In this document: positions 1 to 10,415 of the stretch, in pieces
How the letters are laid out: the number at the start of each line of letters is the position of its first letter
How positions within the stretch are numbered: position 1 is the first letter of the stretch
Origin: Candidatus Poribacteria bacterium
Lineage (GTDB): Bacteria > Poribacteria > WGA-4E > GCA-2687025
Reading direction: 5' to 3'
Assembly (NCBI GenBank): GCA_026004875.1
Contig: BPJZ01000002.1
Span: 98,995 to 162,994, forward strand
Length of the DNA: 64,000 nt
The notes under the pieces: generated by a model
What the model was told of the DNA's origin: nothing
Databases searched by the model: none
The model's input: only the letters and a program-made list of their open reading frames with translations
Translations under genes and position numbers: made by a program

Positions 1-191
1 CCCATCTCTGCAGCGGAGCTCCAACTTCCCTCCCAGACGCCTGAGACGTCGGCCAGCGCCCCATCTCCCTCGTCGGGCGCCCCCTCGTCCTCGCCACAAG
101 AGAAGAGCGCTGCCAGCAATCCCACCAGAACCAAGGAGCCAAGCCGATACTTCCAACCCCGCTCAGAAATGATCCAGAACCCCATACGCAC
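1..191 (-). CDS. Putative lipoprotein, N-terminal part (cut by window edge)
   Basis: Read on the minus strand, this frame opens with a short basic stretch, then a hydrophobic segment (LGSLVLVGLLAALFSC) ending in a lipobox-like LFSC. An acidic, Gly/Asp-rich linker follows, then a segment with VWEGSW. That pattern is a type II signal peptide with a lipidated cysteine, so the product should be anchored in a membrane facing the periplasm. I chose the GTG at 191 because a GGAGG lies 7 bases upstream; the ATG at 185 is the alternative. It lies about 100 bases downstream of the oxidoreductase gene on the same strand. Only about 60 residues are visible and no domain can be named. Confidence 0.6.
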   Translation of the reverse strand, partial: MRMGFWIISERGWKYRLGSLVLVGLLAALFSCGEDEGAPDEGDGALADVSGVWEGSWSSAAEM

Positions 192-288
192 TTCAGCGCC
201 TCCACTCACACATGGGACCGATCCACTCGATCCGAACGATCGAAGCAGTTTTCTCCGAGGAATGATAACGGATCGGCGAGGGAACGGT

Positions 289-1437
289 TCATTGAGGAAG
301 ATCAGCGATGACTTCACTCCATCCCTGGCCGGAACGAATCGCTTCGATGACCTGTTGATAGCGCCAGCCGTCCCGAAAGGTGAGATAGGGATCGTGCGGC
401 TCGCCACGAATGTCGGCGACAAACTCCCGCGCCAACGCACACCATTTGTTCTGGACGTGATCGCCCACCTGAGGCAGGGCGTCCCGAAGTCGCTGAGGAA
501 CGTCGAGAGGCTCCAGCACCTCACCCCCTCGCGCGAGGCGAAAGACGGAGTACTCGACCACCCCTTCGGCGAACAACGTGCCCTGCTCGCCGTAAAACCA
601 AAGGCCGGTCCGATCTCCAGGGAGCCGCTGACCAGGCCCATGGGCAAGGGCGCAAGGAAGCTCCCTGTCCCCAACGGCAAGCCCCAGGATTGCCACGAAG
701 GCGTCATCGGCATCACAGGGACGCCACTCCAGCGCGCTCAACTGCTCCGGTGTCAGGGCGGCTCCTGTTCGAATCCATTCCCGGAAGTCGTGAATGTCGG
801 GAACAACGGGCGCCTTGGTGGAGTAGACCTTCGCAGCCCCCATCGCTCGAACGACTTGACCGGAAGTGACCCGCTCAAAGATGCCCAGAAGGTGAGGGAG
901 CAGGTTGTTCAACACCCCTCCCCCGCTGGCTAGCATGCGCATCCACGACCAGGGCATCGGGCGCGGAAATCCGGTTCGGATCCTCATCTCCATCTCCCAG
1001 AGCGTCCCGATGGCGCCATCGCGAACGAGCTCCGCCAACCAGGCGACGCTGGGATCGTAGCGGTGAGTCGCCGCGTAGGCGTGCTTCACTCCGGCTTGAC
1101 GCACCAACCGATAAAGCCGTCCCGCCTCTTGGGCGGTTGTGGCGAGAGGCTTTTCACAAAGAAGATGACACCCCAGCTCGGCGGCCACCTCGATCACCTC
1201 GGAGCGAAGCGCCGCAGGAGTTGTCAGGGCGACGATATCCGGCTTTCGAGCCTCCAAGGTCCTTCGCCAGTCGGTGGACGCCTCGGGGATGTCCAGCCGA
1301 TCGGCAACCCGTTGGACGACCTCCTTTCGCCGCGCACAGATCGCGACCACCTCCACTCCGGCTAGCCGAAGGGCGATCGTATGCCCCTCGCCAGCCCACC
1401 CGGCACCGACGACCACAGCGGTAAGCTCTGCCCCCAT
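289..1437 (-). CDS. Gfo/Idh/MocA family NAD(P)-dependent oxidoreductase
   Basis: An uninterrupted 382-residue protein of the usual length for this family. The N-terminal Rossmann fold shows VVVGAGWAGEGH at about residues 8-19. The family EKP motif (LLCEKPLATT, about residue 93) carries the lysine that contacts nicotinamide and substrate. The C-terminal alpha/beta substrate domain follows, with GGGVLNNLLPH in the region where metal or substrate ligands usually lie. Family members oxidise or epimerise sugars, inositols or related polyols using NAD(P); the substrate cannot be read from sequence. The gene follows the CRTAC1/TPR gene by 107 bases on the same strand and precedes a lipoprotein gene. 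Confidence 0.85.
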   Translation of the reverse strand: MGAELTAVVVGAGWAGEGHTIALRLAGVEVVAICARRKEVVQRVADRLDIPEASTDWRRTLEARKPDIVALTTPAALRSEVIEVAAELGCHLLCEKPLATTAQEAGRLYRLVRQAGVKHAYAATHRYDPSVAWLAELVRDGAIGTLWEMEMRIRTGFPRPMPWSWMRMLASGGGVLNNLLPHLLGIFERVTSGQVVRAMGAAKVYSTKAPVVPDIHDFREWIRTGAALTPEQLSALEWRPCDADDAFVAILGLAVGDRELPCALAHGPGQRLPGDRTGLWFYGEQGTLFAEGVVEYSVFRLARGGEVLEPLDVPQRLRDALPQVGDHVQNKWCALAREFVADIRGEPHDPYLTFRDGWRYQQVIEAIRSGQGWSEVIADLPQ

Positions 1438-1544
1438 TGGAAAACCTCCCTCTTTCGTACCAGACCACGCAGGGGAGCACCCATAACACGCCCGAAGCCG
1501 CTGAGCAACCAGAAGGCGATCCGATTAGGAGATAAGAGAGGTCT

Positions 1545-4114
1545 TCAACTTCCCCGTGCGGAGGCCGAGGAGAGATCAAGATAGGACTGAAGAAAGGCAT
1601 CGAGCGCGGCAAAGGCGGCTTCCGGCTGAAGGACGCCGTTCCAGCGCCGGACAAAACGATCCAGCGGGCTGGGGTCCGTGTGCATCGTTCGGCGAACGTC
1701 GCCCTCGGCGGTGGTACCTTCCGGCTTCCAGTTCTCACCGCGCGCGGCCACAGCCCGATTGAGGTACTCCTGGGCTTGGACGACATCCCCCCCTTTGCCA
1801 AGCCAGATAGCCCAGGAAGTAAAACCCGTTCACCGCCTTGGGGTTCGTCCGCGTGGCCCACTCAAAGCGGCGACGCGCTCCTTCCCAATCCCGCTCCAGG
1901 AGGGCGATCTCCCCCAACACCAAAAGGACGCCCGTCTCCTCCGGGTTGATCGCCAACGCGCGCTCGAGGACGGCTTTAGCCTCCTCGAGCTCCTCTCGCC
2001 GAGTCGCGCTCATCGCTCGGAGGACTCCCCAGCGCTTATAGGCCCGATGGCTCTGAGGGTTCAACTCCATCAGCCGCTGGAGCTGCCGAAGGGCCGCTTC
2101 ACTTTCCCCCAACGCCTCCAAGCAGTTGGCGAGATAGTAGATCGAATCCTCATGGGTTGGGTTCAGGGCGAGCGCCTCGCGGAAGAGCCGGACAGCCCGT
2201 TCCAGGTCGCCTTGACGCTTCATGGCGTCCATCGCTGCCCGCTGTACGGTCCAGAACCGGCGGATTCGCTCCCGCTCGTCCAGCCCTGCGCCTCCCAGGG
2301 GAGCGCTTCCGTCTTTCAACCTCCGGGCAACGGGGTCCCCCTCCCGGAGCTCCCAGGTCGCCCCGGCCGAAAGGTGATGGTAAACGTCCTCAGCACCACT
2401 TCGCCATCGGACCTCAAGCGTTTCGATCTCGCCAGCATCTCCGAGCCCAAAGTGGATCGTCCGGCTGTCCTGAGAGAGATAAGAGACGCTCGAAACGGCT
2501 CGGCGGAGCGTCGCCCCTTCCAACCCGAGCGATCAACTTCGCTCCGTCGCCCCATCCGATCGGTTCGCCTGAAGGGGCCAACCGGCTCCGAAGCCGCACC
2601 TTGACCCAGTTACCTTGGGGCATTTCGTTTCGGAAGAGCCGAACGCCTCCGTCCAGGTCCACAAAGAGCAGGTCCACGTCCCCGTCGTCGTCATAGTCCG
2701 AGACGGCCAGGCCCCGACTGACATGAGGCTCCGCAAGCTGCTCGTTGAGCGGCGCCAGATCGTGAAAGAAGCGCCCCCGCTCGTTCCAGAAAAGGAAGGA
2801 GGGCTGCGGCACCAACCGCTTGGGCGGCTCCTTGGTTTCAAAGGTGCTCCCGTTCGCGACCACTAGGTCTAACCAACCGTCGCTGTCCAGGTCCACAAAT
2901 GAGGCGCCCCACCCCACCCGTTGCAACGCGATCTGACCCAATCCGACCGCGCTGGCCATGTCCATGAACCGGATCCCCGGCTCTCCACGCGTCCTCCCTT
3001 CGACCAGCAAGGAGTTGTACAGCGCGTTCTCCTGGGCCACCCAGTGGCTGATAAACAGATCGTCGTCCCCGTCGCGGTCCCAGTCGCCTGCGGCCAGACC
3101 CATCGCCCCCCGATAGTCGGCCACCCAAGCCGGATGGCTGAGGTCCTCAAAGCTCCCATCCCCGCGGTTCCGGTAAAAGGCGTTGTCCGAAATGTCGTTT
3201 GCGACGTACAGGTCTAACCAGCCGTCGTCGTCAAAGTCGTACCAAAGCGCCTCCAGGCTCCGGCCTTCAGGATTGTGCACGCCCAGCGCCTCGGCCACCT
3301 CCTGGAAGACGCCCTTCCCTTCGTTCCGAAAGAGAAGATTCCGTTCCGGCGGATAGGAGGCCGGATTCAGCGTAAAGGGCACCGCCGTTCCATACTGTTG
3401 AGAGACGCGGGTGCTTCCCGTCTCCTCCCGATAGCGAACGTAGCCACAAACGTACAGGTCCAGGTCCAGGTCGTTGTCGAAGTCGCCCCAGCTGACGCCC
3501 GCCCAGAAACCTTTTGGTTCCGGAAACCGTTCTTCCCGGACGAACCGGTCCCCTTCGTTCCGATACAGTCGCAAGGTGTTGTAACCGCTGACCGCCAGAT
3601 CGAGCCGCCCGTCGCCGTTATAGTCGCCCCAGGCGGCCCCCATTCCCACGATCCGCAGTTCCGGAAAGCCGGGGTACTCCCGAAAGGTTCCATCCCCGAG
3701 GTTCTCGTAGAGCAAGGAGGAGGCCCGATCTTGGGGCGAAGCGGTCAACGGCCCCCCGGCGCTCACCAAGAAGAGATCATCGTCACCGTCGTTATCGAAA
3801 TCGCCCCAGGCAGCTCCACCGCCCATGTCCTCCGGCAGTTGGGAGGTTCGCTCGCCCCGGAAGGCTCGAAAGCCGCCCAGTCCCGCCTCGGCGGCGACCT
3901 CTACCAAGCGCGGGCTGGGGGCCTCCTCTGGAATGCCGCGCTCCAGACGGCGGGTGACCTCCGGGAGCTCCTCTCCGGGACGATAAGGGGCCGGTTCCCT
4001 TCGAGCCAGCAGGAGGATCACCGTTGCCCCTCCCAGCCCCACCACTAGAAGGATCAAGAGCGTCAGGTACAACCGACGACGGCGTCGGCCCAACCTTCGC
4101 CACGAGCCCAGCAT
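1545..4114 (-). CDS. CRTAC1-type FG-GAP/VCBS repeat protein with ASPIC/UnbV and TPR domains (frameshifted)
   Basis: The first 530 or so residues carry an N-terminal membrane anchor (about residues 16-35) and then many FG-GAP/VCBS calcium-binding blades of the type WGDFDNDGDDDLF and WGDYNGDGRLDLA, predicting an exported beta-propeller. After a frame change near 2500-2530 the protein continues into an ASPIC/UnbV domain (YLSQDSRTIHFGLG, then VRWRSG) and several TPR units (ALALNPTHEDSIYYLANC, ALAINPEETG). A second frame change near 1780, at a run of six G, leads to the last 60 residues. I read it as one polypeptide broken by two indels. It starts 40 bases after the cytochrome gene behind AGGAGAGGG, so the two are probably co-transcribed and act outside the cytoplasmic membrane. 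Confidence 0.75.
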
Positions 4115-4154
4115 GAATCGGCCCTCTCCTTTCGTCTCAGCAACGGTGCCCTGT

Positions 4155-6248
4155 TCAGCGCATTCCCATTTCTCGTGATCCCTCCGAACGCTTTGGGACG
4201 ATCTCGACCGTTGCCGTCGCGCGGGCCAGCTCGACCACCGGAGCCGTTAGCCCGGAGTCTTCACCAAATAAGAAGTTCAGCAGAAACTGGTCCACCTTGC
4301 GATAGTTCAGAATGGCGGTCACCGTGTAGGTGTCCAACCGTTCGCCGGCTTGAAGCTGGAACTCCTCAACTCGAGGCTCTCCAGGTTCTCGGCCCGGCTG
4401 GGGCGGGGCCGCAAACCCAGAGGCACAGGCGACGTAAAACTCCGCCGTGTCCGAATAACCGGGGAACAACGCGCGCCGATACCGGACTCCGACCATCTCC
4501 CAGAGGTTGTGCCGGTCAATCAGGTTCCCGTACTGATCTACTGGCTCCACCTTGAACATGAAGGTCCCCGGCTCGATAAAGTGCTTTTCGTCCCGCCGCC
4601 CGGAGGCAAAGACTAGATTCCCCGCACTGTCGGTAACCCGAAGCTCCACCCAGCTTTGAATGATGTCCAGCGGTCCGGTGGGGAAGTCGTGCCCGACCTT
4701 GTTGCTGGTCAGTACCACGCGGATGGGGATGGTCTCGCCCGGCGAGGCCTGAGGGGGCACCTCCAGCTCCATCAACACCAGTGGCCCTTCGCGCCACTTG
4801 TCTTGGATCTCGGGAACGTCGTACTCTCCCCGGAGCCAGCGCTCGACGTGCTCGACTTGCTCCTCCCAGCCTTCCAGCTTCAACAGCCGTGGGACGAAGT
4901 TGTTCGCTGCAGCAAAGCGATGGCTCCGGTGCTTGCCGTCGTCTGGGCTCCGGTTATAGTCGCTCGAGTCGCCGGCGGCCGGATCGGTCGAATCCACCAA
5001 GGGCATGTGACACTCCCGACACTCGATCGTCTTTGTCGGGTCCCCTTTCTGATTCCAGTGACTAGCCGCCCAGTTGTCGTACTGGTTCTGGAGCTGAACC
5101 CATCCCACTCGATTGATCTCCTGATCAATGAACTGCTTGTGGCAGGCGGCACAGTACTCCGGCGCCTTGAACATCCGTTTGCTCAACCGATTGTGCTCCT
5201 TAGGATAGGTGCGGATTAAAAAGTCCCGGATCACCCGCTTGACCCCCTCCGTGTCCCACTGCCAGAGATACTCCCGGGGCTGGGTGATCACGTAGTTGGC
5301 GTTGCCCTGGAGGTCCGTCTCGCGGATCGAGTGGCACACCAGGCAGGAGACCCCCTCCTGATAGCCGTGAAGGTTGGTCAGGTTCTCCACAAAGACGTTC
5401 TTCGTTCCAGAAAAAAGAGAGATCGGATCGTGACATCCGCCGCAATAACGAGTAGACTCCGGCCCGTTCTGCTCGGCCATGACGTTCTGAATCTTCTGGA
5501 AGAGGGGATCCATCGCCGCGTAGCGGTGAGCGCTGGGCTTCCACTCCTCAACGATCTGCTCGTGGCAGCCGGCGGTGCCGCAGCTTTCAGAGCCGGCCAA
5601 AGAGCGAGCGTCAAAGGCGCCGCCGGTGTCGGTCGTCGCCAGGCTAGGAGCAAATGGGCGATCCTCCCCATAAACATAGCTGTAGTCCGGCGGAAACTCG
5701 TTGTGGTACTGCTCACCGGAATAGATCGCCGTTGAAAGGCCGATCAGAAGCAACCCGGCAGCGGTTCCTCCTACCGTCTCCCCCAGCATGCGGTGGGCCT
5801 GACGGGCAAGCCCCCGCCGTCGAGCGCGAAGGTAAGCGATGAGGATGTGGGGGATCACCGTTCCCAGGGCGACAAAGGTGGTCGTCAGATGGAACCAGCG
5901 CCAAAAAGGAGACCTTCGGATTCCCCAGATTCCCTCGACGGTGAGCACGACGCCGGAGAGAGCACAGAGCACTAGGGCGGTGAGACCAACGTATCCCAGC
6001 AGCACAACGTGCGAAAGCGCGTAACGCTTATAATCCAGCCAGTGAACCGCATAGTACCAGCAGAGCGGAAGCAGCGTTAGAATCCCGATCAGCGTGTGGT
6101 ACACCGTTCCCCACTGAACGGCGGGATGAAAGGGAGCAAAGGTGATCGCGAGGCCGGTTATCGCTTCAAACGTCAGCGCGATCAGGGTCCAGCGGGCCAG
6201 GCGGGAGACCCATCCGGTGCGAAGTCTTACCTCCTCAGAACGTGCCAT
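4155..6248 (-). CDS. Membrane cytochrome b fused to pentahaem cytochrome c domain
   Basis: About 697 residues. Residues 1-180 hold five hydrophobic helices with several histidines (H51, H69, H80, H120, H134) able to ligate b haem. The rest is an exported multihaem domain with one CX4CH site (C223 to H229) and four CXXCH sites (near 269, 302, 366 and 410), followed by a beta-rich C-terminal region of about 200 residues. The arrangement fits a quinol-linked electron carrier passing electrons through the membrane to periplasmic c haems, resembling cytochrome c554-type domains; the acceptor is unknown. I chose ATG 6248 (SD GGAGGTTAAG) rather than a longer reading, because the upstream stretch is untypical and lies in the divergent promoter region facing glnE. 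Confidence 0.8.
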   Translation of the reverse strand: MARSEEVRLRTGWVSRLARWTLIALTFEAITGLAITFAPFHPAVQWGTVYHTLIGILTLLPLCWYYAVHWLDYKRYALSHVVLLGYVGLTALVLCALSGVVLTVEGIWGIRRSPFWRWFHLTTTFVALGTVIPHILIAYLRARRRGLARQAHRMLGETVGGTAAGLLLIGLSTAIYSGEQYHNEFPPDYSYVYGEDRPFAPSLATTDTGGAFDARSLAGSESCGTAGCHEQIVEEWKPSAHRYAAMDPLFQKIQNVMAEQNGPESTRYCGGCHDPISLFSGTKNVFVENLTNLHGYQEGVSCLVCHSIRETDLQGNANYVITQPREYLWQWDTEGVKRVIRDFLIRTYPKEHNRLSKRMFKAPEYCAACHKQFIDQEINRVGWVQLQNQYDNWAASHWNQKGDPTKTIECRECHMPLVDSTDPAAGDSSDYNRSPDDGKHRSHRFAAANNFVPRLLKLEGWEEQVEHVERWLRGEYDVPEIQDKWREGPLVLMELEVPPQASPGETIPIRVVLTSNKVGHDFPTGPLDIIQSWVELRVTDSAGNLVFASGRRDEKHFIEPGTFMFKVEPVDQYGNLIDRHNLWEMVGVRYRRALFPGYSDTAEFYVACASGFAAPPQPGREPGEPRVEEFQLQAGERLDTYTVTAILNYRKVDQFLLNFLFGEDSGLTAPVVELARATATVEIVPKRSEGSREMGMR

Positions 6249-6381
6249 CGTCTTAACCTCCTGCTCGAACGGACGCGCGAACACAATGCGGATAAGAGAT
6301 AGCCACCCCTCAACGGGAAGTTCTAGGGGGGAGGACGGCTTCTTCTGACGACCGCGTCCAAACGGAGCGCCGAGGGGCCGG

Positions 6382-6410
6382 TTGACCTTTCCCCCCTCCA
6401 AGCCGATAAT
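6382..6410 (+). promoter_or_regulatory. Sigma70-like promoter for glnE operon
   Basis: TTGACC at 6382-6387 and GATAAT at 6405-6410 are separated by 17 bases, close to the vegetative consensus. The site lies in the 160-base gap between the divergent cytochrome and glnE genes. Transcription would begin near 6417, which rules out the GTG at 6411 as the glnE start. Confidence 0.55.
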
Positions 6411-6476
6411 GTGAGCCTGAAGGACAGGTCCTCTCTTCTCTGCCGCCGGATGCAGGACAAAGGAGGACAAGACCCC

Positions 6477-9400
6477 GTGGACGCTGGCGACGCCAGTCGG
6501 CTGATCCTCTCGCGGACGCCACTGGAGCCCGGCGAGGTGGTGGAACTCCTCAAGCCGTACGGGTTCCTCGACCCCCTCCGGGTAGACCGGGAGCTGCAAG
6601 CGCTGGCCGACCTGTGCCCCTCCAGAGAGCGCTTTGCCCGACTGTTCGTCCCGCTCCTGGAGGCGGCCTCCCGCTCGCCGGACCCGGACGCAGCGATCCA
6701 TCGTTTCCATAGCTATGTTGCAGCACGAGGAGAGAGCTCGATCCTCTTAGAAGAGCTAGAGCGCATCGAGGGCCTTCTGGAGGACCTGTTGTTTCTCCTT
6801 GGGGGCAGTGAGTACCTCTCGGCGGTGCTGGTGCGCAACCCGCACTACCTTGAATGGCTCTTGGAGACCAACGCCCGGGATACCGCCAAGAACCGGGAGC
6901 AGATGGAATCGGAGCTGCGAGATTGGGTCCGCCGCTTCCGTACTCCGGAGAGCCGAGAAGGGGTGCTCCGTCAGTTCAAGCGGCGGGAGAGCTTTCGGAT
7001 CGGAATGCGCGATCTGCTCGGGGTCGCCGACGTAGAGGAGACGCTCCGGGAGACTACCGCCTTGGCCGACGCCGCCCTTCAGGTCGCTTGTGAGTTGGTC
7101 CAGGAGCAGATGGAGGCTAAACACGGTCGCCCCCAAACCGAGGACGGAACTCCGGTCTCCTACGTGGTCATCGGAATGGGGAAGCTGGGCGGCGAAGAGC
7201 TGAACTACTCCTCCGACATCGACATTCTCTTTCTCTACGAAGAGGAGGGTCGAACCGCCCAGGGCCTGGACAACCAGACCTACTTTGTCCGCTTCACCGA
7301 AGAGCTGGTCCGCCTCCTGAGCCAGCACCACGAAGAGGGTTACGTCTTTCGCGTGGACCTGCGACTGCGCCCCCAAGGGGAGACCGGGGCGCTGGCCCGA
7401 TCGCTAGACAGTTACCTTGGCTACTATGAGACCTGGGGGGAGCTGTTCGACCGGCAAGCGCTGATCAAGGCGCGGCCCTGCGCCGGCGACCTGGAGCTAG
7501 GTCGTCGGTTTCTCCGCGCCGTGGAGCCGTTCGTCTACCGCTCAATCGGCTCAGAAGAGGACATCCAGACCGTCTTAGAGGAGATCTTTTACAGCAAGCT
7601 CCAAGGGGAGCGCCGGGTTGCCCGTCAGGGGAGCCCTCAACTCCACTTGAAGTGGGGCCCCGGGGGAATTCGCGACGTGGAGTTTGTCGTTCAGGCGCTT
7701 CAGCTGTTGCACGGCGGCACCGTACCGGAGGTGCGCGTTCGTCCGACGCTGGAGGCGATCCACGCGCTGGCCCAAAGGGGCTATCTTTCCTCCTCGGACG
7801 CTGAAGCGCTCCGACGGGGGTACCGTTTTCTCCGCCGAGCGGAGAACATGGTCCAACTCGTCGCCGATCGGCAGGAGTACGCGCTTCCCGACGACCCGAC
7901 CGAATGGCGACGCTTTGCCCTTCGGCTAGGGTACCACGACCGTCCTGGGAACCCAGCGGAGGAGCAGTTCCGGTCGGAGCTGCAGGCCCACCAGAGGGCC
8001 GTTCGTGAGGTTTTCCAACGGGTGTTCGCCTTTGAGCCGGACCCGTTCCGCGACCGAATGGACGAAATCCTTCAAGACTCGTCGGAGATCACCCCTGAGG
8101 CGGAGGCCTTTCTTCGAGGGATCGGGATCGAAGAGGTGCCGACGGCGGTCCGCTGGCTTCGGGAGCTGGCTCGCGGCTCTGCGCGGGTTCGCTTCACTCC
8201 TCGCATTCGGCGGCAGTTTTTGAAGTTTTGCTCGTCCTCTGTTGGAGGAGCTGCGTTCGGTTCCTGACGCCGACTTGGCGCTCACCCAATTAGGGCGCTT
8301 TTTGGACGCTGCCCATGCTCGCGCCCAGATCTACGCTGTGCTTCAGGAGCACCGCCCGATCCTGCAACTGCTGACGCGCATTCTTGGGACGAGCCGGTTT
8401 CTGGGGGAAATCCTCATTCGGGAGCCGTTGCTCTTTGAGCAACTGACCTACGCCTCCTGGGTTGAGGAACGGGTCGAAGAGGTGGCCGTCTTCCGACACC
8501 GCCTGGAGGAGGCCGTGGCCGGAGGAACGGGACCCGCTCCGGGGAGTGCAGCGCTTTCGCCTGGCGGAGCTTTTGCGGATTGGAACCCGTGATCTGCTAG
8601 GGCTCTCCGATCTTTTTCAGACGACCCGGGAGCTCAGCCTGTTGGCGGAGACGATCTTACAGTTTTGTGTCGAGATGGTCTTCAAGCGGCTGACGGAGCA
8701 GCTAGGAGAGCCGCGCTCCGCCTCTCAAGAGCCGGTTACTCTTGCGGCGATTGGGATGGGAAAGCTGGCCGGACGGGAGCTGAACTACAGCTCCGATCTG
8801 GACGTGCAGTTCGTCTACAGCGCCGAGGGGAAGACGACCCGAGGAATCGCCAACACTGAATTCTTCGAGCGGCTCGCCCGGACACTCGTACGCGAGCTCA
8901 AGCGGCCGATCCTGGGCGGGGCGATCTACGAACTGGACCTCCGGCTGCGCCCTTACGGTCGAGGCGGACCGATGGCTCTTCCCTTGGAGGCCTACGCGCG
9001 TTTACTTCGCGGAGAAGGCCGAGTTTTGGGAGCGACAGGCGCACCTGCGGGTGCGACCTGTAGCGGGCGATCCGGAGCTGGGAGAGCGCTTCGCTCAACT
9101 GGCCGAATCCTTCGCCTACTCGGCGCCGCTTACGGCCGAGGAGGCCGGACAGATCTATCACGTCCGCTCTCGCAAGGAGGACAAAGCGGCGCGGGGAGAG
9201 CGATCGGCTCCACAACCTCAAGTCGGGATACGGCGGGCTGGTAGACATCGAGTTTCTCGTTCAGGCGTTGCAGCTTCGCTACGGATCGGAGGACCCCTCC
9301 GTTCGGACGCCGAACACGCCGGAGGCCATTGCCCGTCTGGTCGCCAGGGGCTACTTAGAGCCGTCGGTGGCTCAGGCGCTTGAGGAGGCCTACCGGTTTC

Positions 9401-9621
9401 TCCGAACGATCGAGGACCGGCTTCACATTGCGGACCAGCGTCCGCTGAGCGCCCTTCCCTCCGATCCGATCCAGCTGAACAAGCTGGCCCGTCGCCTGGG
9501 CTATCGGCCCTCGGAGGGACGAAGTCCGGCGGATCAACTGCTCGGCGACTACCACGCGCAAACAGAACGGGTGCGGGCGCTCTTCGAAGAGACCTTCGCA
9601 CAACTTGGAGCGAAGGCGTGA
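6477..9621 (+). CDS. glnE: Bifunctional glutamine synthetase adenylyltransferase/deadenylase (frameshifted)
   Basis: The product adds and removes AMP on glutamine synthetase in response to PII and glutamine. Two duplicated nucleotidyltransferase cores are visible, GMGKLGGEELNYSSDIDILF in the N-terminal half and GMGKLAGRELNYSSDLDVQF in the C-terminal half, each followed by a helical regulatory region. The roughly 1,045-residue corrected length is normal. Frame changes near 8240, 8520, 9000 and 9195 break the reading, but all segments are collinear with the family. I place the start at GTG 6477 (AAGGAGG ten bases upstream, inside the mRNA predicted from the promoter); ATG 6450 is the alternative. 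The stop overlaps the next start as GTGA. Confidence 0.88.
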
Positions 9622-10415
9622 GCGAGGACCTTTCTGGGACGACCAGCGACGCGTTTACCCGGGCCGTCGCGGACCTTTACGACTTCTACTTTCGCGGCGT
9701 TCCTGGCGATGTGGAGTTTTACGTTCGTCAGGCGAAGGAGCAAGGAGGACCGGCGCTGGAGCTTGGGTGCGGAACGGGACGCGTCGCAGCGGCGTTGGCG
9801 GAAGCCGGAGTTCCCACCGTAGGAGTGGATCGAGAGCGGGAAATGCTCTCCCGCGCCGCCGTTCGAGTCGCCGGATTGGGGCCGGCGGTGCAGGCGCGGT
9901 TGTCGTTGGTCTGCGCTGACATGCGAGCGCTTCCTTTTCAGGGGAGCTTCGCTTCGGCGATCCTGGCCTACAATTCGTTCCTCCATCTTTTGACCCCATC
10001 GGATCAGCTCGCCTGCCTGCATAGCGTTCGAGAGGCGCTCCGACCGGGCGGGGTGCTGATCTGCCACCTTTTCGACCCGGACCCGTACGTTTTGGCGACG
10101 CGGGACGGGCGTATCGAGCGCTCCGCGGGGTTTCTCAACCCGCGCACAGGCCGCCGCGTTTTGGTCGAGCTGGCCGGACGGGTGGACCCAACGGAGCAGC
10201 GAATGACCCAAACTTTCTTCTTTGAAGAGATCGACCAGGAGGGAAGGAGCGTCTCCCGGCGGGCGGCAACGCTGACGCTCCGATACGTCTATCGGTGGGA
10301 GATGGAACATCTGCTTGCCCGGTGTGGCTTTCGGGTTCGCGAGTTGTTTGGCGGGTTTCGGGAGGAGCCCTACCGCCCCCGGGGAGAACAGGTGTGGATC
10401 GCAGAGCGTCTATGA
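9618..10415 (+). CDS. Class I SAM-dependent methyltransferase (copy 1)
   Basis: An intact 265-residue protein. Motif I (LELGCGTGRVAAAL, about residues 50-63) binds S-adenosylmethionine, the acidic residue of motif II follows in GVDREREM, and a CADMRALPF segment and later beta strands complete a class I fold. The substrate is not evident; small-molecule and protein methyltransferases share this pattern. The start is a GTG overlapping the glnE stop, and the stop overlaps the start of a second methyltransferase of clearly related sequence, with the same C-terminal plan RWEMEHL / FGGF / GEQVW. The pair looks like a local gene duplication. Confidence 0.8.
   Translation: MSEDLSGTTSDAFTRAVADLYDFYFRGVPGDVEFYVRQAKEQGGPALELGCGTGRVAAALAEAGVPTVGVDREREMLSRAAVRVAGLGPAVQARLSLVCADMRALPFQGSFASAILAYNSFLHLLTPSDQLACLHSVREALRPGGVLICHLFDPDPYVLATRDGRIERSAGFLNPRTGRRVLVELAGRVDPTEQRMTQTFFFEEIDQEGRSVSRRAATLTLRYVYRWEMEHLLARCGFRVRELFGGFREEPYRPRGEQVWIAERL

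Noticed and set aside
6411..6413. GTG at 6411 as the glnE start
   Set aside because: It abuts the -10 box and would lie upstream of the predicted transcription start; GTG 6477 has a better ribosome-binding site.
6411..9621. Programmed frameshifting in glnE and others
   Set aside because: Shifts occur at many unrelated places without slippery heptamers plus pseudoknots and in both directions; consensus error is simpler.
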